Of a stretch of 64,000 nt of DNA, positions 17,301 through 26,039 are shown in pieces. The stretch's first letter is position 1. Each line of letters opens with the position of its first letter. The position numbers and the translations under genes are program-made. Where the stretch lies: NCBI GenBank assembly GCA_032156805.1, contig JALDXQ010000007.1, forward strand, positions 1-64,000, written 5' to 3'. The DNA is from Gp6-AA40 sp032156805 (GTDB lineage Bacteria; Acidobacteriota; Vicinamibacteria; Vicinamibacterales; UBA2999). Under the pieces are notes generated by a model. It saw only the letters and a program-made list of their open reading frames with translations, was not told where the DNA came from and searched no databases.

Positions 17301-17713
17301 TGCTCATCCACCTCGACACCTCGGTGCTGGTCGATGCGTTCACGGGGCCGCGGCGTTCGCTGACCTCCCTCGAATCGGCAACGATGAATGGGGAAGTCGT
17401 GACGTTCTCCTCGATCGTCCTCTACGAATGGCTGCGCGGGCCGCGGACCGAGGCTGAAGTCGAGACAGTCCGCGTCTTCTTTCAGACCGATAGGCTGGCT
17501 ACATTCGGCGAGCGTGACGCACAGAGCGCGGCCACGCTGTATCGCCAGGTCAAGAGAGCTCGGCAACGGCAAGCCGATCTCGCGATCGCAGCCTGTGCCA
17601 TCGAGCAAGGTGCGGCGCTGTGGACGCTCAATGCCGCCGACTTCGACGACATCCCTGACCTGACGCTGTACCATCCTCCCCGAGGCCACGGAAGACGCGG
17701 ATCCAGTTCGTGA
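17300..17713 (+). CDS. PIN-domain ribonuclease toxin (VapC-like)
   Basis: A 137-residue PIN domain. ATG at 17300 is chosen because it overlaps the antitoxin stop and starts M-L-I-H-L-D-T-S-V-L, the usual PIN beginning; a GTG at 17279 would add seven residues. Acidic residues expected at the Mg site are visible: Asp in L-D-T-S, Glu in L-Y-E-W-L-R-G, Asp in Q-A-D-L-A-I-A, and Asp in N-A-A-D-F-D-D. VapC enzymes cleave tRNA or rRNA when the antitoxin is lost. All core residues are present, so it looks intact. Confidence 0.87.
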   Translation: MLIHLDTSVLVDAFTGPRRSLTSLESATMNGEVVTFSSIVLYEWLRGPRTEAEVETVRVFFQTDRLATFGERDAQSAATLYRQVKRARQRQADLAIAACAIEQGAALWTLNAADFDDIPDLTLYHPPRGHGRRGSSS

Positions 17714-17902
17714 CAGGCACGGTGCCGCTCCTGCATCGGTTTCTCGGAATCGGCCTGGTTACGGTGGGGGTTTCTGCTGGAAGGCGCCGGGACGACTGCC
17801 GCGATTGGATATCTACTGACAGGTGAGCCGGTGTCGCTCGTCGTCGCGGTCCTGGCAATCGTCGCGGTCTGGTTGTGCGGGCCAAAAGTGTTCGACCAGT
17901 AG
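17714..17902 (+). pseudogene. Remnant of a small membrane protein
   Basis: In the same frame as the toxin, after its stop, an open stretch encodes a hydrophobic tail: W-G-F-L-L-E-G-A-G-T-T-A-A-I-G-Y-L-L, then V-S-L-V-V-A-V-L-A-I-V-A-V-W-L and a hydrophilic end G-P-K-V-F-D-Q, stop at 17900-17902. It looks like the last two membrane segments of a real small protein, but no ATG, GTG or TTG exists in the frame after 17713. It is either a decayed gene or one whose 5' part was lost. Confidence 0.4.
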
Positions 17903-17909
17903 TCCTTTC

Positions 17910-17939
17910 TTGACAAGCCGTCTTGGCCGGGCCTCTAAT
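17910..17939 (+). promoter_or_regulatory. Sigma-70-type promoter
   Basis: TTGACA at 17910-17915, an 18-bp spacer, then TCTAAT at 17934-17939. A perfect -35 and a five-of-six -10 in otherwise GC-rich DNA. It would drive the cytochrome/TPR gene with a leader of roughly 170 bases containing a hairpin. Confidence 0.55.
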
Positions 17940-18056
17940 CGCCCAAGTTCATCGGTCCCTGTGAGTCCGTCATGCGGCTCAAAGCGCGAACTCTGTGCTC
18001 GTTGCGGCGGAAGCCGCGTAACGGACCAAGCGCGCGAAGCGCGCCAAGAGACGCTG

Positions 18057-18113
18057 GGAACCAGCCGAGCGGCTCTGCGGGGACATCAAGGGCAGAGCGC
18101 CTTGGCTGGTTCC
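18057..18113 (+). repeat. Leader hairpin before the cytochrome/TPR gene
   Basis: GGAACCAGCC...CTCTGC (about 18057-18078) faces GGCAGAG...GGCTGGTTCC (18091-18113), giving a 10-bp and a 6-bp stem around a short internal mismatch. It ends three bases before ATG 18116 and could mask that start, favouring the internal ATG at 18140. Confidence 0.5.
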
Positions 18114-18115
18114 AC

Positions 18116-19921
18116 ATGACGAGCAGGCAGGTCGCGGCGATGTCCATCGCGGTGCTCGCCGCGAGCGGATCTCTGATCGGGTGGGCGCCCTTCGGGCGTG
18201 TGCCCACCGGTGTGCACCACGGTCCAGCTGAAGCCGGACACGACGACCAATCGCAGGTCACGTTCAGCGCCGACGTCGCACCAATCCTCTTCAAGTCATG
18301 TGTGGCCTGCCACCGCCCGGATGGCATCGCGCCCTTCTCACTGCTGACGTACGACGATGCGAAGAACCATGCCGCCGCGATCGTTGACGCGACACGTTCT
18401 CGCGTGATGCCGCCATGGAAGCCGGAGCCTGGTTACGGCGAGTTTCTCGACGAGCGGCGACTGACCAACGACCAGATCGCGACGTTGCACCACTGGCTCG
18501 AGGGCGGTCTCGTCCAGGGTGATCCAGCGCTGCTCCCACGGCCGCCGACGTGGACCGGACAGTGGCAGCTCGGCACGCCGGACCTCGTACTGGAGACCAC
18601 GCCCTACATGTTGCGGTCGTCCGGGCACGATATCTATCGCAACTTCGTGTTGCCGATCGAGATGTCCACGTCGCGGCGCATCCGGGCCTGGGAATTTCTT
18701 CCCGGCTCCGGCGCAGTGCATCACGCCACCATGCAGTTCGATCCGACGCGATCATCGCGTCGTCTCGACGAGCAGGATCCGGAGGCGGGCTACGAAGGGC
18801 TGGTCCCTCATTCGGCGATGAGCCCGGACGGGTACTTCCTCGGCTGGCAGCCGGGCCTGACCTCGAACGTTGCGCCCGCCGGGATGTCGTGGGAACTACC
18901 CGCGGGTGCCGACCTGATCCTGATGATGCACCTCAAGCCGGCTGGCGCGCCCGAAACGATTCGCACCCGTCTCGGTTTGTACTTCAGCGCCGAACGACCG
19001 ACGCTTCATCCAACGCTCATCCGGATGACCAGGCAGCACATGGACATCCCCGCGGGCGAGCGCCGTTATGTGGTTACCGACTCCTTCGCCCTGGACGTGG
19101 ACGTCGATCTCCACACGATTCAGCCGCACGCGCATCTTCTCGCACAGGAAGTCAGAAGTTACGCGACGCTGCCGGACGGATCGCGGAAGTGGCTGATTTA
19201 CATCAAGGAGTGGGACTTCAACTGGCAGGGTGTTTTCCGCTACGCGCGTCCGGAGTTCCTGCCCGCGGGTACGTCCATCACCTTCGAGTTCACTTACGAC
19301 AATTCCTCTGACAACGGGCACAACCCTCATCAACCACCGCGTCGTGTGACATATGGGCAGCACACCGACGACGAGATGGCGGAGCTCTGGCTGCAGGTCG
19401 TGACGCGCAACCCGGCAGACCGGCCGCGGCTGGCGCGCGCCGCCCGTGAACACATCGTGCGCGAGGAGATTGTTGGCGTCGAGAAGAGACTCGAAAAGGA
19501 TCCCGACAACGCAGCACTGCACGACGATGTGGCGCTGCTGCACGCGGAGGCGGGGCATCTCGATCGAACGGCGCAGCATTTCGCCGAAACGGTTCGCGTG
19601 CGCCCGGATTCTGCGGCCGCGCATTACAACCTTGGAAACGCGCTGTTCCGCCTCGGGCGCCAGGCCCAGGCCATCGCAAGCCTTAGGGAAGCGCTCGCGA
19701 TCGATCCCGACTACGCGCTCGCTCATGACGGGCTTGGAGTGGCGCTCTACTCGCAAGGCCAGGTGGTTGAAGCAACCAACCATTACCGTCGCGCCGTCAC
19801 ACTGGATCCACGCAACCGAGACGCGCGCGCGCACCTGGCGATCGCGCTGCGACGACTGCTCACGATCGATCCGAACCAGGAGGGCATCAGGAAGGAACTG
19901 CGGGAGCTGGAACGCGAGTGA
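18116..19921 (+). CDS. Cytochrome c, copper type II monooxygenase-like domain, TPR repeats
   Basis: A 601-residue exported protein (ATG 18116; ATG 18140 has a better AGGCAGG site and keeps the signal peptide). Order: signal peptide; linker containing G-P-A-E-A-G-H-D, which is a translated palindromic repeat (residues 36-43); haem motif C62-V-A-C65-H66; an M-P-P-W motif about 100; a beta-rich part (about 160-450) like the C-terminal half of copper type II ascorbate-dependent monooxygenases, with H-H-A-T-M near 200, M-M-H-L-K near 265 and H-A-H-L near 340; then TPR repeats (about 480-590, A-H-Y-N-L-G-N-A-L). It resembles 55068-56456. A redox role is likely, the substrate unknown. It precedes a TonB receptor gene. 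Confidence 0.78.
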   Translation: MTSRQVAAMSIAVLAASGSLIGWAPFGRVPTGVHHGPAEAGHDDQSQVTFSADVAPILFKSCVACHRPDGIAPFSLLTYDDAKNHAAAIVDATRSRVMPPWKPEPGYGEFLDERRLTNDQIATLHHWLEGGLVQGDPALLPRPPTWTGQWQLGTPDLVLETTPYMLRSSGHDIYRNFVLPIEMSTSRRIRAWEFLPGSGAVHHATMQFDPTRSSRRLDEQDPEAGYEGLVPHSAMSPDGYFLGWQPGLTSNVAPAGMSWELPAGADLILMMHLKPAGAPETIRTRLGLYFSAERPTLHPTLIRMTRQHMDIPAGERRYVVTDSFALDVDVDLHTIQPHAHLLAQEVRSYATLPDGSRKWLIYIKEWDFNWQGVFRYARPEFLPAGTSITFEFTYDNSSDNGHNPHQPPRRVTYGQHTDDEMAELWLQVVTRNPADRPRLARAAREHIVREEIVGVEKRLEKDPDNAALHDDVALLHAEAGHLDRTAQHFAETVRVRPDSAAAHYNLGNALFRLGRQAQAIASLREALAIDPDYALAHDGLGVALYSQGQVVEATNHYRRAVTLDPRNRDARAHLAIALRRLLTIDPNQEGIRKELRELERE

Positions 19922-19992
19922 GCATTGGGGATTGGCGATCTTTGATTGGTGATGGGTTGGTGATTGTTGATTCACGATCGTTGATTGGCGAG
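19922..19992. repeat. Degenerate tandem repeat (word GATTGNT), single orientation
   Basis: After the TPR-gene stop, short words such as GGGGATTGG, TGATTGGTGAT and GTTGATTG recur about seven times in one direction, ending just before the ribosome site of the TonB receptor gene. It is one arm of the pattern seen as inverted pairs elsewhere. Confidence 0.6.
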
Positions 19993-20004
19993 TGAGGAGG
20001 AGAT

Positions 20005-22887
20005 ATGTCACGGCGAACCCTGCTGACGGTGTCCCTTGTCCTCGGGTACGTCCTCATTCCTGGAATTGCCACTGCGCAAAGCGCCATAGCAGGAGTGGCG
20101 CGTGATACCAGCGGCGCCGTGCTGCCGGGTGTCACCGTCGAGGTGTCGAGCCCGGCCCTCATCGAGAAAACGCGGTCCGCCATCACGGATGCCGCCGGTC
20201 AATACCGTGTGGTCGATCTGAGGCCGGGGACCTATTCAGTGACCTTCACCCTCCAGGGGTTCAACACCGTGAAACGCGATGGCGTCTTTCTCGACGCCAA
20301 TTTCACGGCGCCGGTCAACGTCGAGATGCGCGTGGGTGCGATCGAGGAAACGGTGACGGTCACCGGGGAGTCGCCGATCGTAGACGTGCAGAACACCGCC
20401 CGCCGGGAGGTCGTCGACCGCGAACTGCTCGATGCCCTGCCGACCGGTCGTGACTTCCAGACGATTGGTAACGTGATCCCAGGGGTCACGATGGGGCGGT
20501 TCGACGTCGGCGGCAGCTCGACGGCGCAGTCGGGCACGCTCGTGGCGTCCGGCAGCCGCGGTCAGGACTTTCAACTGAAGATCGACGGCATGCACGCCAA
20601 CAACAGCTTCGGTGAAGGATGGTTCAACGGCATCTATCACAACGAAGCCATCTTCCAGGAGATGTCCTACACGGTGTCGGGAGGGACGGCCGAGAATCAG
20701 GCCGCCGGTGTGTCCGTGAACATGATCCCGCGGAGCGGCGGCAACACCTTCGCGTACGAGTTCCTCGGCACGTTCTCCAACCACAGTCTTCAGGCTGAGA
20801 ACGTCGACGACGACCTGCGCGCCAGGGGGTTCAATCCAAGCTCTGGCGGGTTGCATCATCTGTGGGATGCGAACGGCAACGTGGGCGGGCCAATCGTCCG
20901 GGATCGGCTGTGGTTCTTCGGGTCGGGCCGCTACTGGGGCTTCGCGGAGAACGTGCCGAACGTCTATTGGGGACAATCCGACCCGCGAGTGATTCCGCCC
21001 GGTGCCGAACAGGCATCGGACGACACCGACCTCAAGTCCTTCGACGCCCGCGTCACGACGCAGATGGGAAGTACGAGGCTGACCGGTGCTTACAGCAACG
21101 GTCCGCGCTGGCGCCGGCATTTCGGAATCGAGAACCGCGGCGGCTCACCCGAGTCGTTCGCGCAATACCCGAACGACGCGTCGGTCACGCAGATCAAGGC
21201 CACGACCACGTTGAGCAACAAGATGCTGTTCGAAGCCGGGTTCTCGCGCATCTGGTGGTACGCCATCCTCGAGGAGCAGCCCGGGACCGCCATGGCCACC
21301 TGCTTCGTGGCGTTCGCCCAGTGTCCGGCCGGCACCAACTACGGTGACATTCGCAAGCGTGACCTCACGAACGCGTGGAATTACAACGCGCCGACCAATC
21401 CGGACTCCACGTTTGCGTCACCGCGGAACTCGTATATGGGAAGCCTGTCGTACGTCACAGGCGGGCACAACATGAAGGTCGGCTTGATGTGGGATAACGG
21501 CTATCGGACGATCGTGACGCCGATGAACAACGGTGGCCTCCAGCAGCAGTACCGCCTGGGCGTTCCCGACTCGGTCGTCCTTCAGACGTTTCCATCCGTG
21601 CAGGACACGAGCATCGATCGCGAGATCGGCGCGTATATCCAGGACTCCTGGACGGTTGGCCGTGCCACGTTCAATCCTGGCATCCGCTTCGAACACATCA
21701 AGGGATCGATACGTGACCAGACCGCCCCGGCGGGCCGGTTCCTGCCGGAACGGGTCTTCACGCAGGCCGACTACGTCGAGGTTCCGAGCTTCACCGACGT
21801 CAGCCCGAGGTTCGGCGCCGCCTACGACCTCTTCGGGAACGGGAAGACGGCGTTGAAGTTCAACTTCGGCAAGTACGTCACGTCGTTCTCATCGAACCTG
21901 GGTGATTCCTACAACCCGATGGGCGGCGGCACCGATACCCGCACCTGGCGGGATGTGAACGGTGACGACATCGCACAGGAAAACGAGTTGGGTCCGTCGA
22001 CGAATCTCAACTTCGGCAAACCCACCAACGTCACGACGCCCGATCCCGATCTGAAACGGCCCTTCCAGCTGCTGTACAGCGCCGGCGCGCAGCACGAGCT
22101 GCTGCCGGGGCTGTCCGCGTCGCTCAACTACTACTATCGCAAGTTCTACCGCGAGTTCTGGGTGGACAACCTGGCGACCACGCACGCCGACTACTCCATC
22201 ATTCCCATTCAGGATCCGCGTGGCAACGGCGAGATCATTCCCATCTACAGCATCGCCCCGGCCAAGCTCGGTGTCATCGACAACTATCGGTTCAACTCGA
22301 CCGAGAACGGCCGTCAGTACCACGGCATCGATTTCTCCATCAACTCGCGCTTCCGCAACGGCACGCAGCTGCAGGGCGGCATCACGACCGGCAAGCTGAG
22401 CGAGCAGGACTGCCAGGTCGACGATCCGAACGAGCTCCGCTACTGCGATGCCTCGTACCCGTTCCTCACCCAGTTCAAGCTGAGTGGCACGTATCAGCTG
22501 CCGTACGGCTTCCGATTGAGCGGACTGTTGCAGAACCTGCCCGGTATCCAGAGCTCTCGCGACGCCGGCAATGTCGGGAAGGACCTCTCCATTCAGTACT
22601 CCGTTGGACGGGCCATCGCACCAGGTTTGACCCAGACGACGGTCAACGTGAACCCGCTGAATGAACCAGGTACGGTGTTCCTCGACCGCGTGAACCAGGT
22701 CGACTTCGCCGTGTCGCGTGATTTCCGTTTCGGACGGGTGAGCGTGCGGCCGCAGTTCGACTTCTTCAACGCGTTCAACAGCAACGCCGTCACGCAGGTC
22801 AACCAGTCGTGGGGGCCGAGCCTGCTTCAGCCGCAGAGCATCCTGAATCCGCGGTTGATTCGGTTCAATGTGAGAGTCTCCTATTAG
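20005..22887 (+). CDS. TonB-dependent receptor with carboxypeptidase-regulatory-like N-terminal domain
   Basis: A 960-residue outer-membrane protein; ATG 20005 has a strong GAGGAGGAG site. Signal peptide (1-25), then a carboxypeptidase-regulatory-like beta-sandwich (about 27-105) with V-L-P-G-V-T-V-E-V and Y-R-V-V-D-L-R-P-G-T-Y; a plug domain (about 120-240) with the T-V-T-G-E-S-P-I-V-D box; and a barrel to the end with a terminal aromatic strand. This 'Oar-like' architecture is expanded in acidobacteria and is used for uptake of large organic ligands with energy from TonB-ExbBD. No ligand is evident. It lies downstream of the cytochrome/TPR gene, possibly in one transcript. Confidence 0.9.
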   Translation: MSRRTLLTVSLVLGYVLIPGIATAQSAIAGVARDTSGAVLPGVTVEVSSPALIEKTRSAITDAAGQYRVVDLRPGTYSVTFTLQGFNTVKRDGVFLDANFTAPVNVEMRVGAIEETVTVTGESPIVDVQNTARREVVDRELLDALPTGRDFQTIGNVIPGVTMGRFDVGGSSTAQSGTLVASGSRGQDFQLKIDGMHANNSFGEGWFNGIYHNEAIFQEMSYTVSGGTAENQAAGVSVNMIPRSGGNTFAYEFLGTFSNHSLQAENVDDDLRARGFNPSSGGLHHLWDANGNVGGPIVRDRLWFFGSGRYWGFAENVPNVYWGQSDPRVIPPGAEQASDDTDLKSFDARVTTQMGSTRLTGAYSNGPRWRRHFGIENRGGSPESFAQYPNDASVTQIKATTTLSNKMLFEAGFSRIWWYAILEEQPGTAMATCFVAFAQCPAGTNYGDIRKRDLTNAWNYNAPTNPDSTFASPRNSYMGSLSYVTGGHNMKVGLMWDNGYRTIVTPMNNGGLQQQYRLGVPDSVVLQTFPSVQDTSIDREIGAYIQDSWTVGRATFNPGIRFEHIKGSIRDQTAPAGRFLPERVFTQADYVEVPSFTDVSPRFGAAYDLFGNGKTALKFNFGKYVTSFSSNLGDSYNPMGGGTDTRTWRDVNGDDIAQENELGPSTNLNFGKPTNVTTPDPDLKRPFQLLYSAGAQHELLPGLSASLNYYYRKFYREFWVDNLATTHADYSIIPIQDPRGNGEIIPIYSIAPAKLGVIDNYRFNSTENGRQYHGIDFSINSRFRNGTQLQGGITTGKLSEQDCQVDDPNELRYCDASYPFLTQFKLSGTYQLPYGFRLSGLLQNLPGIQSSRDAGNVGKDLSIQYSVGRAIAPGLTQTTVNVNPLNEPGTVFLDRVNQVDFAVSRDFRFGRVSVRPQFDFFNAFNSNAVTQVNQSWGPSLLQPQSILNPRLIRFNVRVSY

Positions 22888-23056
22888 AAAGCGGTCCGAG
22901 GGGACGAGGGTGCGTTGGTGCGAGGGTCCGGTCAAACGGTCCGCGAGTCCAATCCGGCGGTCCGATGATCCACGGTTGGACCGGACGTCGGACCGGACGT
23001 CGGACCGGACCGTCGCACTCTCGCACCGTCGTCCCGCCGGACCGCACCATTCTGCG
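22888..23056. repeat. Degenerate inverted repeat (word GGTCCG) with a 12-bp tandem core
   Basis: The complete gap between facing stop codons. Words GGTCCG, GAGGGTCC and GCGAGTCC on the left face CGGACC and GCACC words on the right. In the middle, GGACCGGACGTC is repeated in tandem (22978-22989, 22990-23001, then a partial copy to about 23013). No gene is seen. Confidence 0.7.
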
Positions 23057-25402
23057 CTAGCGCGATCCCTCTGGCCGAAAGAGGGAAGGGTCGAAGATTT
23101 CAGGAATATCGAACTCGTCGCGGGGATCCGCATCCGTGTTGACATCGACGACAGACAGCCGGGCAGGATCCGGTCCGAACACACGCGCGCTGGCCAGCAG
23201 ATCCCGGAGCAGCCGCTCGATGTCGATATTCGCCGCGCTGTAGTGTCGTCGAACGGCAGGATCGGCCAGCCGCTGTTCGACGACGGCACGATCGAACTGG
23301 ATCGGGGCGGTGCTGCCAATCAGCACAGAACCGAATGCCGCCGCGTGCTCGAATACGCGAAGGAACGTGCGCCCCACGCGATCGGTGGGCACCCAGGTCA
23401 CGGCAAACCCGCCTGGCGTGAGCCGATCGCGCATCAGTTGGAAGTACTCGAGCGAATAGAGGTTCCCGGCGTAGGCACTGTTGGGCCGCAGCGCGTCGGC
23501 CTCGATGATGTCGAATCGCTCGCCTGTCGTCCTGAGCAGCAGCCGCCCGTCGCCGAAGACGTGCTCGATGCGCGGATCGCGCAACACCGTCCGCAACCCC
23601 GGGTAGGGCTGCCGCTCGAAGAGCGCCACCAGCGTGTCCATTTGCGGTTCCACGATCTCGATCGAAAGGATGCGTTGAAGGTCGCCGCGTCCCGCCACGC
23701 CGAAGAGTGTATCGCCCGACCCGAGCCCGATAACCGCGGCGCTGCGCGGCATCGGGTGAAGCAGCGCGGGCAGCGCGCCGAGCACGGTATGGATACCGCC
23801 GTAGGGTAGTTCGCTCTGGCCGAGTCCATTCACGAACACGGTCACGTTCCCTTCGAACGACGTGCCGCGGCCCCTCAGTACCGATACGCCCGATCCATTT
23901 TCGGCAACGATCAGCCGTGGCGACGCCGTGCCGTGAAGGGCGGCCCACAACCGCGTGCCAGATGGCAGGACGATCGCTATCACGGCTACGCATGCGCAGA
24001 GCACGGGCGCGACGACACGCGTCAGCACCCGGTCCCTGGGAAGAAGCCGCCATGCAGCCAAGGCGAAGAGGGCCGACAGCACGGTCATGATCCTCAGCGT
24101 TGCGGCCGTCCCAACGACCGACAGCAACACCCACCCCGTGAGCATCGTGCCCGCCGTGCTGCCGAGGATATTGGCCAGGAGCAGTGTGCCGAGGCGTCTG
24201 CCGAGCCGCCCGGTGTCGCTCTGGACTGCACGCTGCAGGATGGGAAAGCTCATGCCCATGAGCAGGGTGGCGGGCGCGATCAGGAGCGCGGGCAGGCCGA
24301 AGTAGAGCAGAAAGAACCCGCCGGGCAGGCGTCGCCACGTCGGGTTCCAGATCACGTCGTTGACGAATCCCCGGATCTCACCTGTCGCTTCGGAAATGTC
24401 GATCGGCTCGTAGCGGGCGAAGTACTCGTAGAGCCATTGCAGTGAGGGCGCGGAATCGAGTCGCACGAGCACATATGCGACGCTGACGCCAGCGAACAGA
24501 CCCGCCGCGGTCTGGAGGACGAGGAAGAGCGGCGCCGGTGTGCGCGTACGCGACGCGAAGATGCCACCCACCAGCGACCCGAGTCCCAGCCAGAAGAGAT
24601 ACTGTGCGAGCAGCGTCCCGAACGTGAACGCCGTTGATTTGAGCATGACACCGAGCAGCCGGAACCAGATCAGCTCGAACGACAGGCCGATGAACCCAGC
24701 GAGCCCGAAGGCGCATATCCAGAACGCGTAGGGCAATTGCGTCGTTCCGAGGGCGACCGGATCCGGAGGTGCAGCTGCTTCGGGTGCCGGGTCCCGAGCA
24801 ACCAAGGCGGAAGCCAGCACGAGCGGGATTGCCAGTGCTGCGCATGTGAGGTTGATCCACGCGGCACCATGCAATGTGCCTTCGAGCCCGTAGCGGGGAA
24901 AGAAGCCCCACACTCCGATCAGGGCGCCGCCCGCGGCGCCGAGCGTGTTGAGTGCGTACAGCCAGCCGATGGTCCGCGCGGCTGTGGCCACGCGTCCTGT
25001 GAGCGCGCGTGACAGCAGTGGCAGCGATGCGCCCATCAGCGCGGTGGGCCAGAGCAGCGTGAGGAAGAGGAGTGCCCCGGTCAGCACCGGGTTGTCCGCC
25101 ACCGTGGCGAACCGCCCATACAACAGGTCATAGAAGATCGTCTTGCTCTGGAACCCGAACAGCGCGATGGCCGCCTCGGCCACCGCAAAGGCGATGAGGC
25201 CACCGGTGCGCGAGAGTCGATCGGCAAGATGTCCGCCCGCCAGGCTTCCGCATCCGAGGCCCGCCATGAACGCCGCCACGACCATCGTCGCCGAATACAC
25301 GTCGGCGCCGGAGAAGATGGCGAGCAGGCGCTGCCACGTGATCTGGTAGAGCAGTGCCGCGAAACCCGACAGGAAGAAGACGACCAGCGCAGCCGCACGC
25401 AT
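23057..25402 (-). CDS. Membrane protein fused to spermidine-synthase-like domain
   Basis: A 781-residue protein. Residues 1-about 500 hold many membrane segments, beginning L-V-V-F-F-L-S-G-F-A-A-L-L-Y-Q-I-T-W-Q and G-A-S-L-P-L-L-S-R near 120, typical of the transporter-like half of such fusions. A cytosolic domain (about 530-740) matches the spermidine synthase Rossmann fold: S-E-L-P-Y-G-G, A-A-V-I-G-L-G-S-G-D-T, I-E-I-V-E-P near 625, and F-D-I-I-E-A-D-A-L-R-P. In family terms it binds S-adenosylmethionine-type cosubstrates; many such fusions do not make spermidine and their role is unknown. It stands alone and converges on the TonB receptor gene. Confidence 0.85.
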   Translation of the reverse strand: MRAAALVVFFLSGFAALLYQITWQRLLAIFSGADVYSATMVVAAFMAGLGCGSLAGGHLADRLSRTGGLIAFAVAEAAIALFGFQSKTIFYDLLYGRFATVADNPVLTGALLFLTLLWPTALMGASLPLLSRALTGRVATAARTIGWLYALNTLGAAGGALIGVWGFFPRYGLEGTLHGAAWINLTCAALAIPLVLASALVARDPAPEAAAPPDPVALGTTQLPYAFWICAFGLAGFIGLSFELIWFRLLGVMLKSTAFTFGTLLAQYLFWLGLGSLVGGIFASRTRTPAPLFLVLQTAAGLFAGVSVAYVLVRLDSAPSLQWLYEYFARYEPIDISEATGEIRGFVNDVIWNPTWRRLPGGFFLLYFGLPALLIAPATLLMGMSFPILQRAVQSDTGRLGRRLGTLLLANILGSTAGTMLTGWVLLSVVGTAATLRIMTVLSALFALAAWRLLPRDRVLTRVVAPVLCACVAVIAIVLPSGTRLWAALHGTASPRLIVAENGSGVSVLRGRGTSFEGNVTVFVNGLGQSELPYGGIHTVLGALPALLHPMPRSAAVIGLGSGDTLFGVAGRGDLQRILSIEIVEPQMDTLVALFERQPYPGLRTVLRDPRIEHVFGDGRLLLRTTGERFDIIEADALRPNSAYAGNLYSLEYFQLMRDRLTPGGFAVTWVPTDRVGRTFLRVFEHAAAFGSVLIGSTAPIQFDRAVVEQRLADPAVRRHYSAANIDIERLLRDLLASARVFGPDPARLSVVDVNTDADPRDEFDIPEIFDPSLFRPEGSR

Positions 25403-25445
25403 CAGACCGGGATTCTAACCGCGCGCTCGCGGACGAGCGCGTGAA

Positions 25446-26039
25446 TCACGCGATCTCTGCTGTCTCGTCGCGCAGCAGGTAGATGCGAACGCTGTCGATC
25501 TTGCCCGACTCGTCGAACATGAAGAAGACAGCGCCGGGGACCACGAACTGACGCCGGTCCTCGCGATTGGTGAAGATCGCCTCGAACTGGGTGGACGCGC
25601 CGGTTCCGCCCCAGGGAAACTGGATCGTGTGGAACGGCTGCAGCGGCTTCTCTTTCCGCGTCTTGTATTCGATTCGGTAGTTGAGCCCGACGTAGCGCTT
25701 CGAGAAGTCATCCGCCCACTTCCGAATCGCGTCCCTGCCGTGAAAGATCACCGGGCCGATCTGCGTTGCCGATGGCCCGACCTGGTGGAAGGCGTCGTCG
25801 CCATACAGCTCGAGAAAGCGCTCGACGACCTTCTGGTTCTCTTCCCTGCCGTCGTAGGAAATGTACCAGTCGTCCAGCTCGTTCAGCCGGATGAACCATT
25901 CGTTGGCGAGTTCCTCTGGCTTGACCGCAGCAGGTTTTAACGGGGCCGGTGCCTGTGCGAGCGAGAGACCGGCGCCCGCGACCAGCGCGACGAGCGAGAC
26001 GAGAGAGGCGCGAAGAGCAGATCTCAACTTCGGACTCAC
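25446..26039 (-). CDS. SnoaL/NTF2-like secreted protein
   Basis: A 197-residue exported protein. The GTG start at 26039 overlaps the preceding stop as GTGA, so it is coupled to the small cytochrome gene. The signal peptide ends L-S-L-A-Q (about 29). The rest is an NTF2-like cone: L-A-N-E-W-F-I-R-L-N near 45, V-V-E-R-F-L-E-L-Y near 72, G-P-V-I-F-H-G-R-D-A-I-R-K-W near 98, then beta strands ending with R-I-Y-L-L-R-D. The fold is used for small-molecule binding or isomerisation. No catalytic dyad is clear, so only the fold is assigned. Confidence 0.75.
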   Translation of the reverse strand: MSPKLRSALRASLVSLVALVAGAGLSLAQAPAPLKPAAVKPEELANEWFIRLNELDDWYISYDGREENQKVVERFLELYGDDAFHQVGPSATQIGPVIFHGRDAIRKWADDFSKRYVGLNYRIEYKTRKEKPLQPFHTIQFPWGGTGASTQFEAIFTNREDRRQFVVPGAVFFMFDESGKIDSVRIYLLRDETAEIA

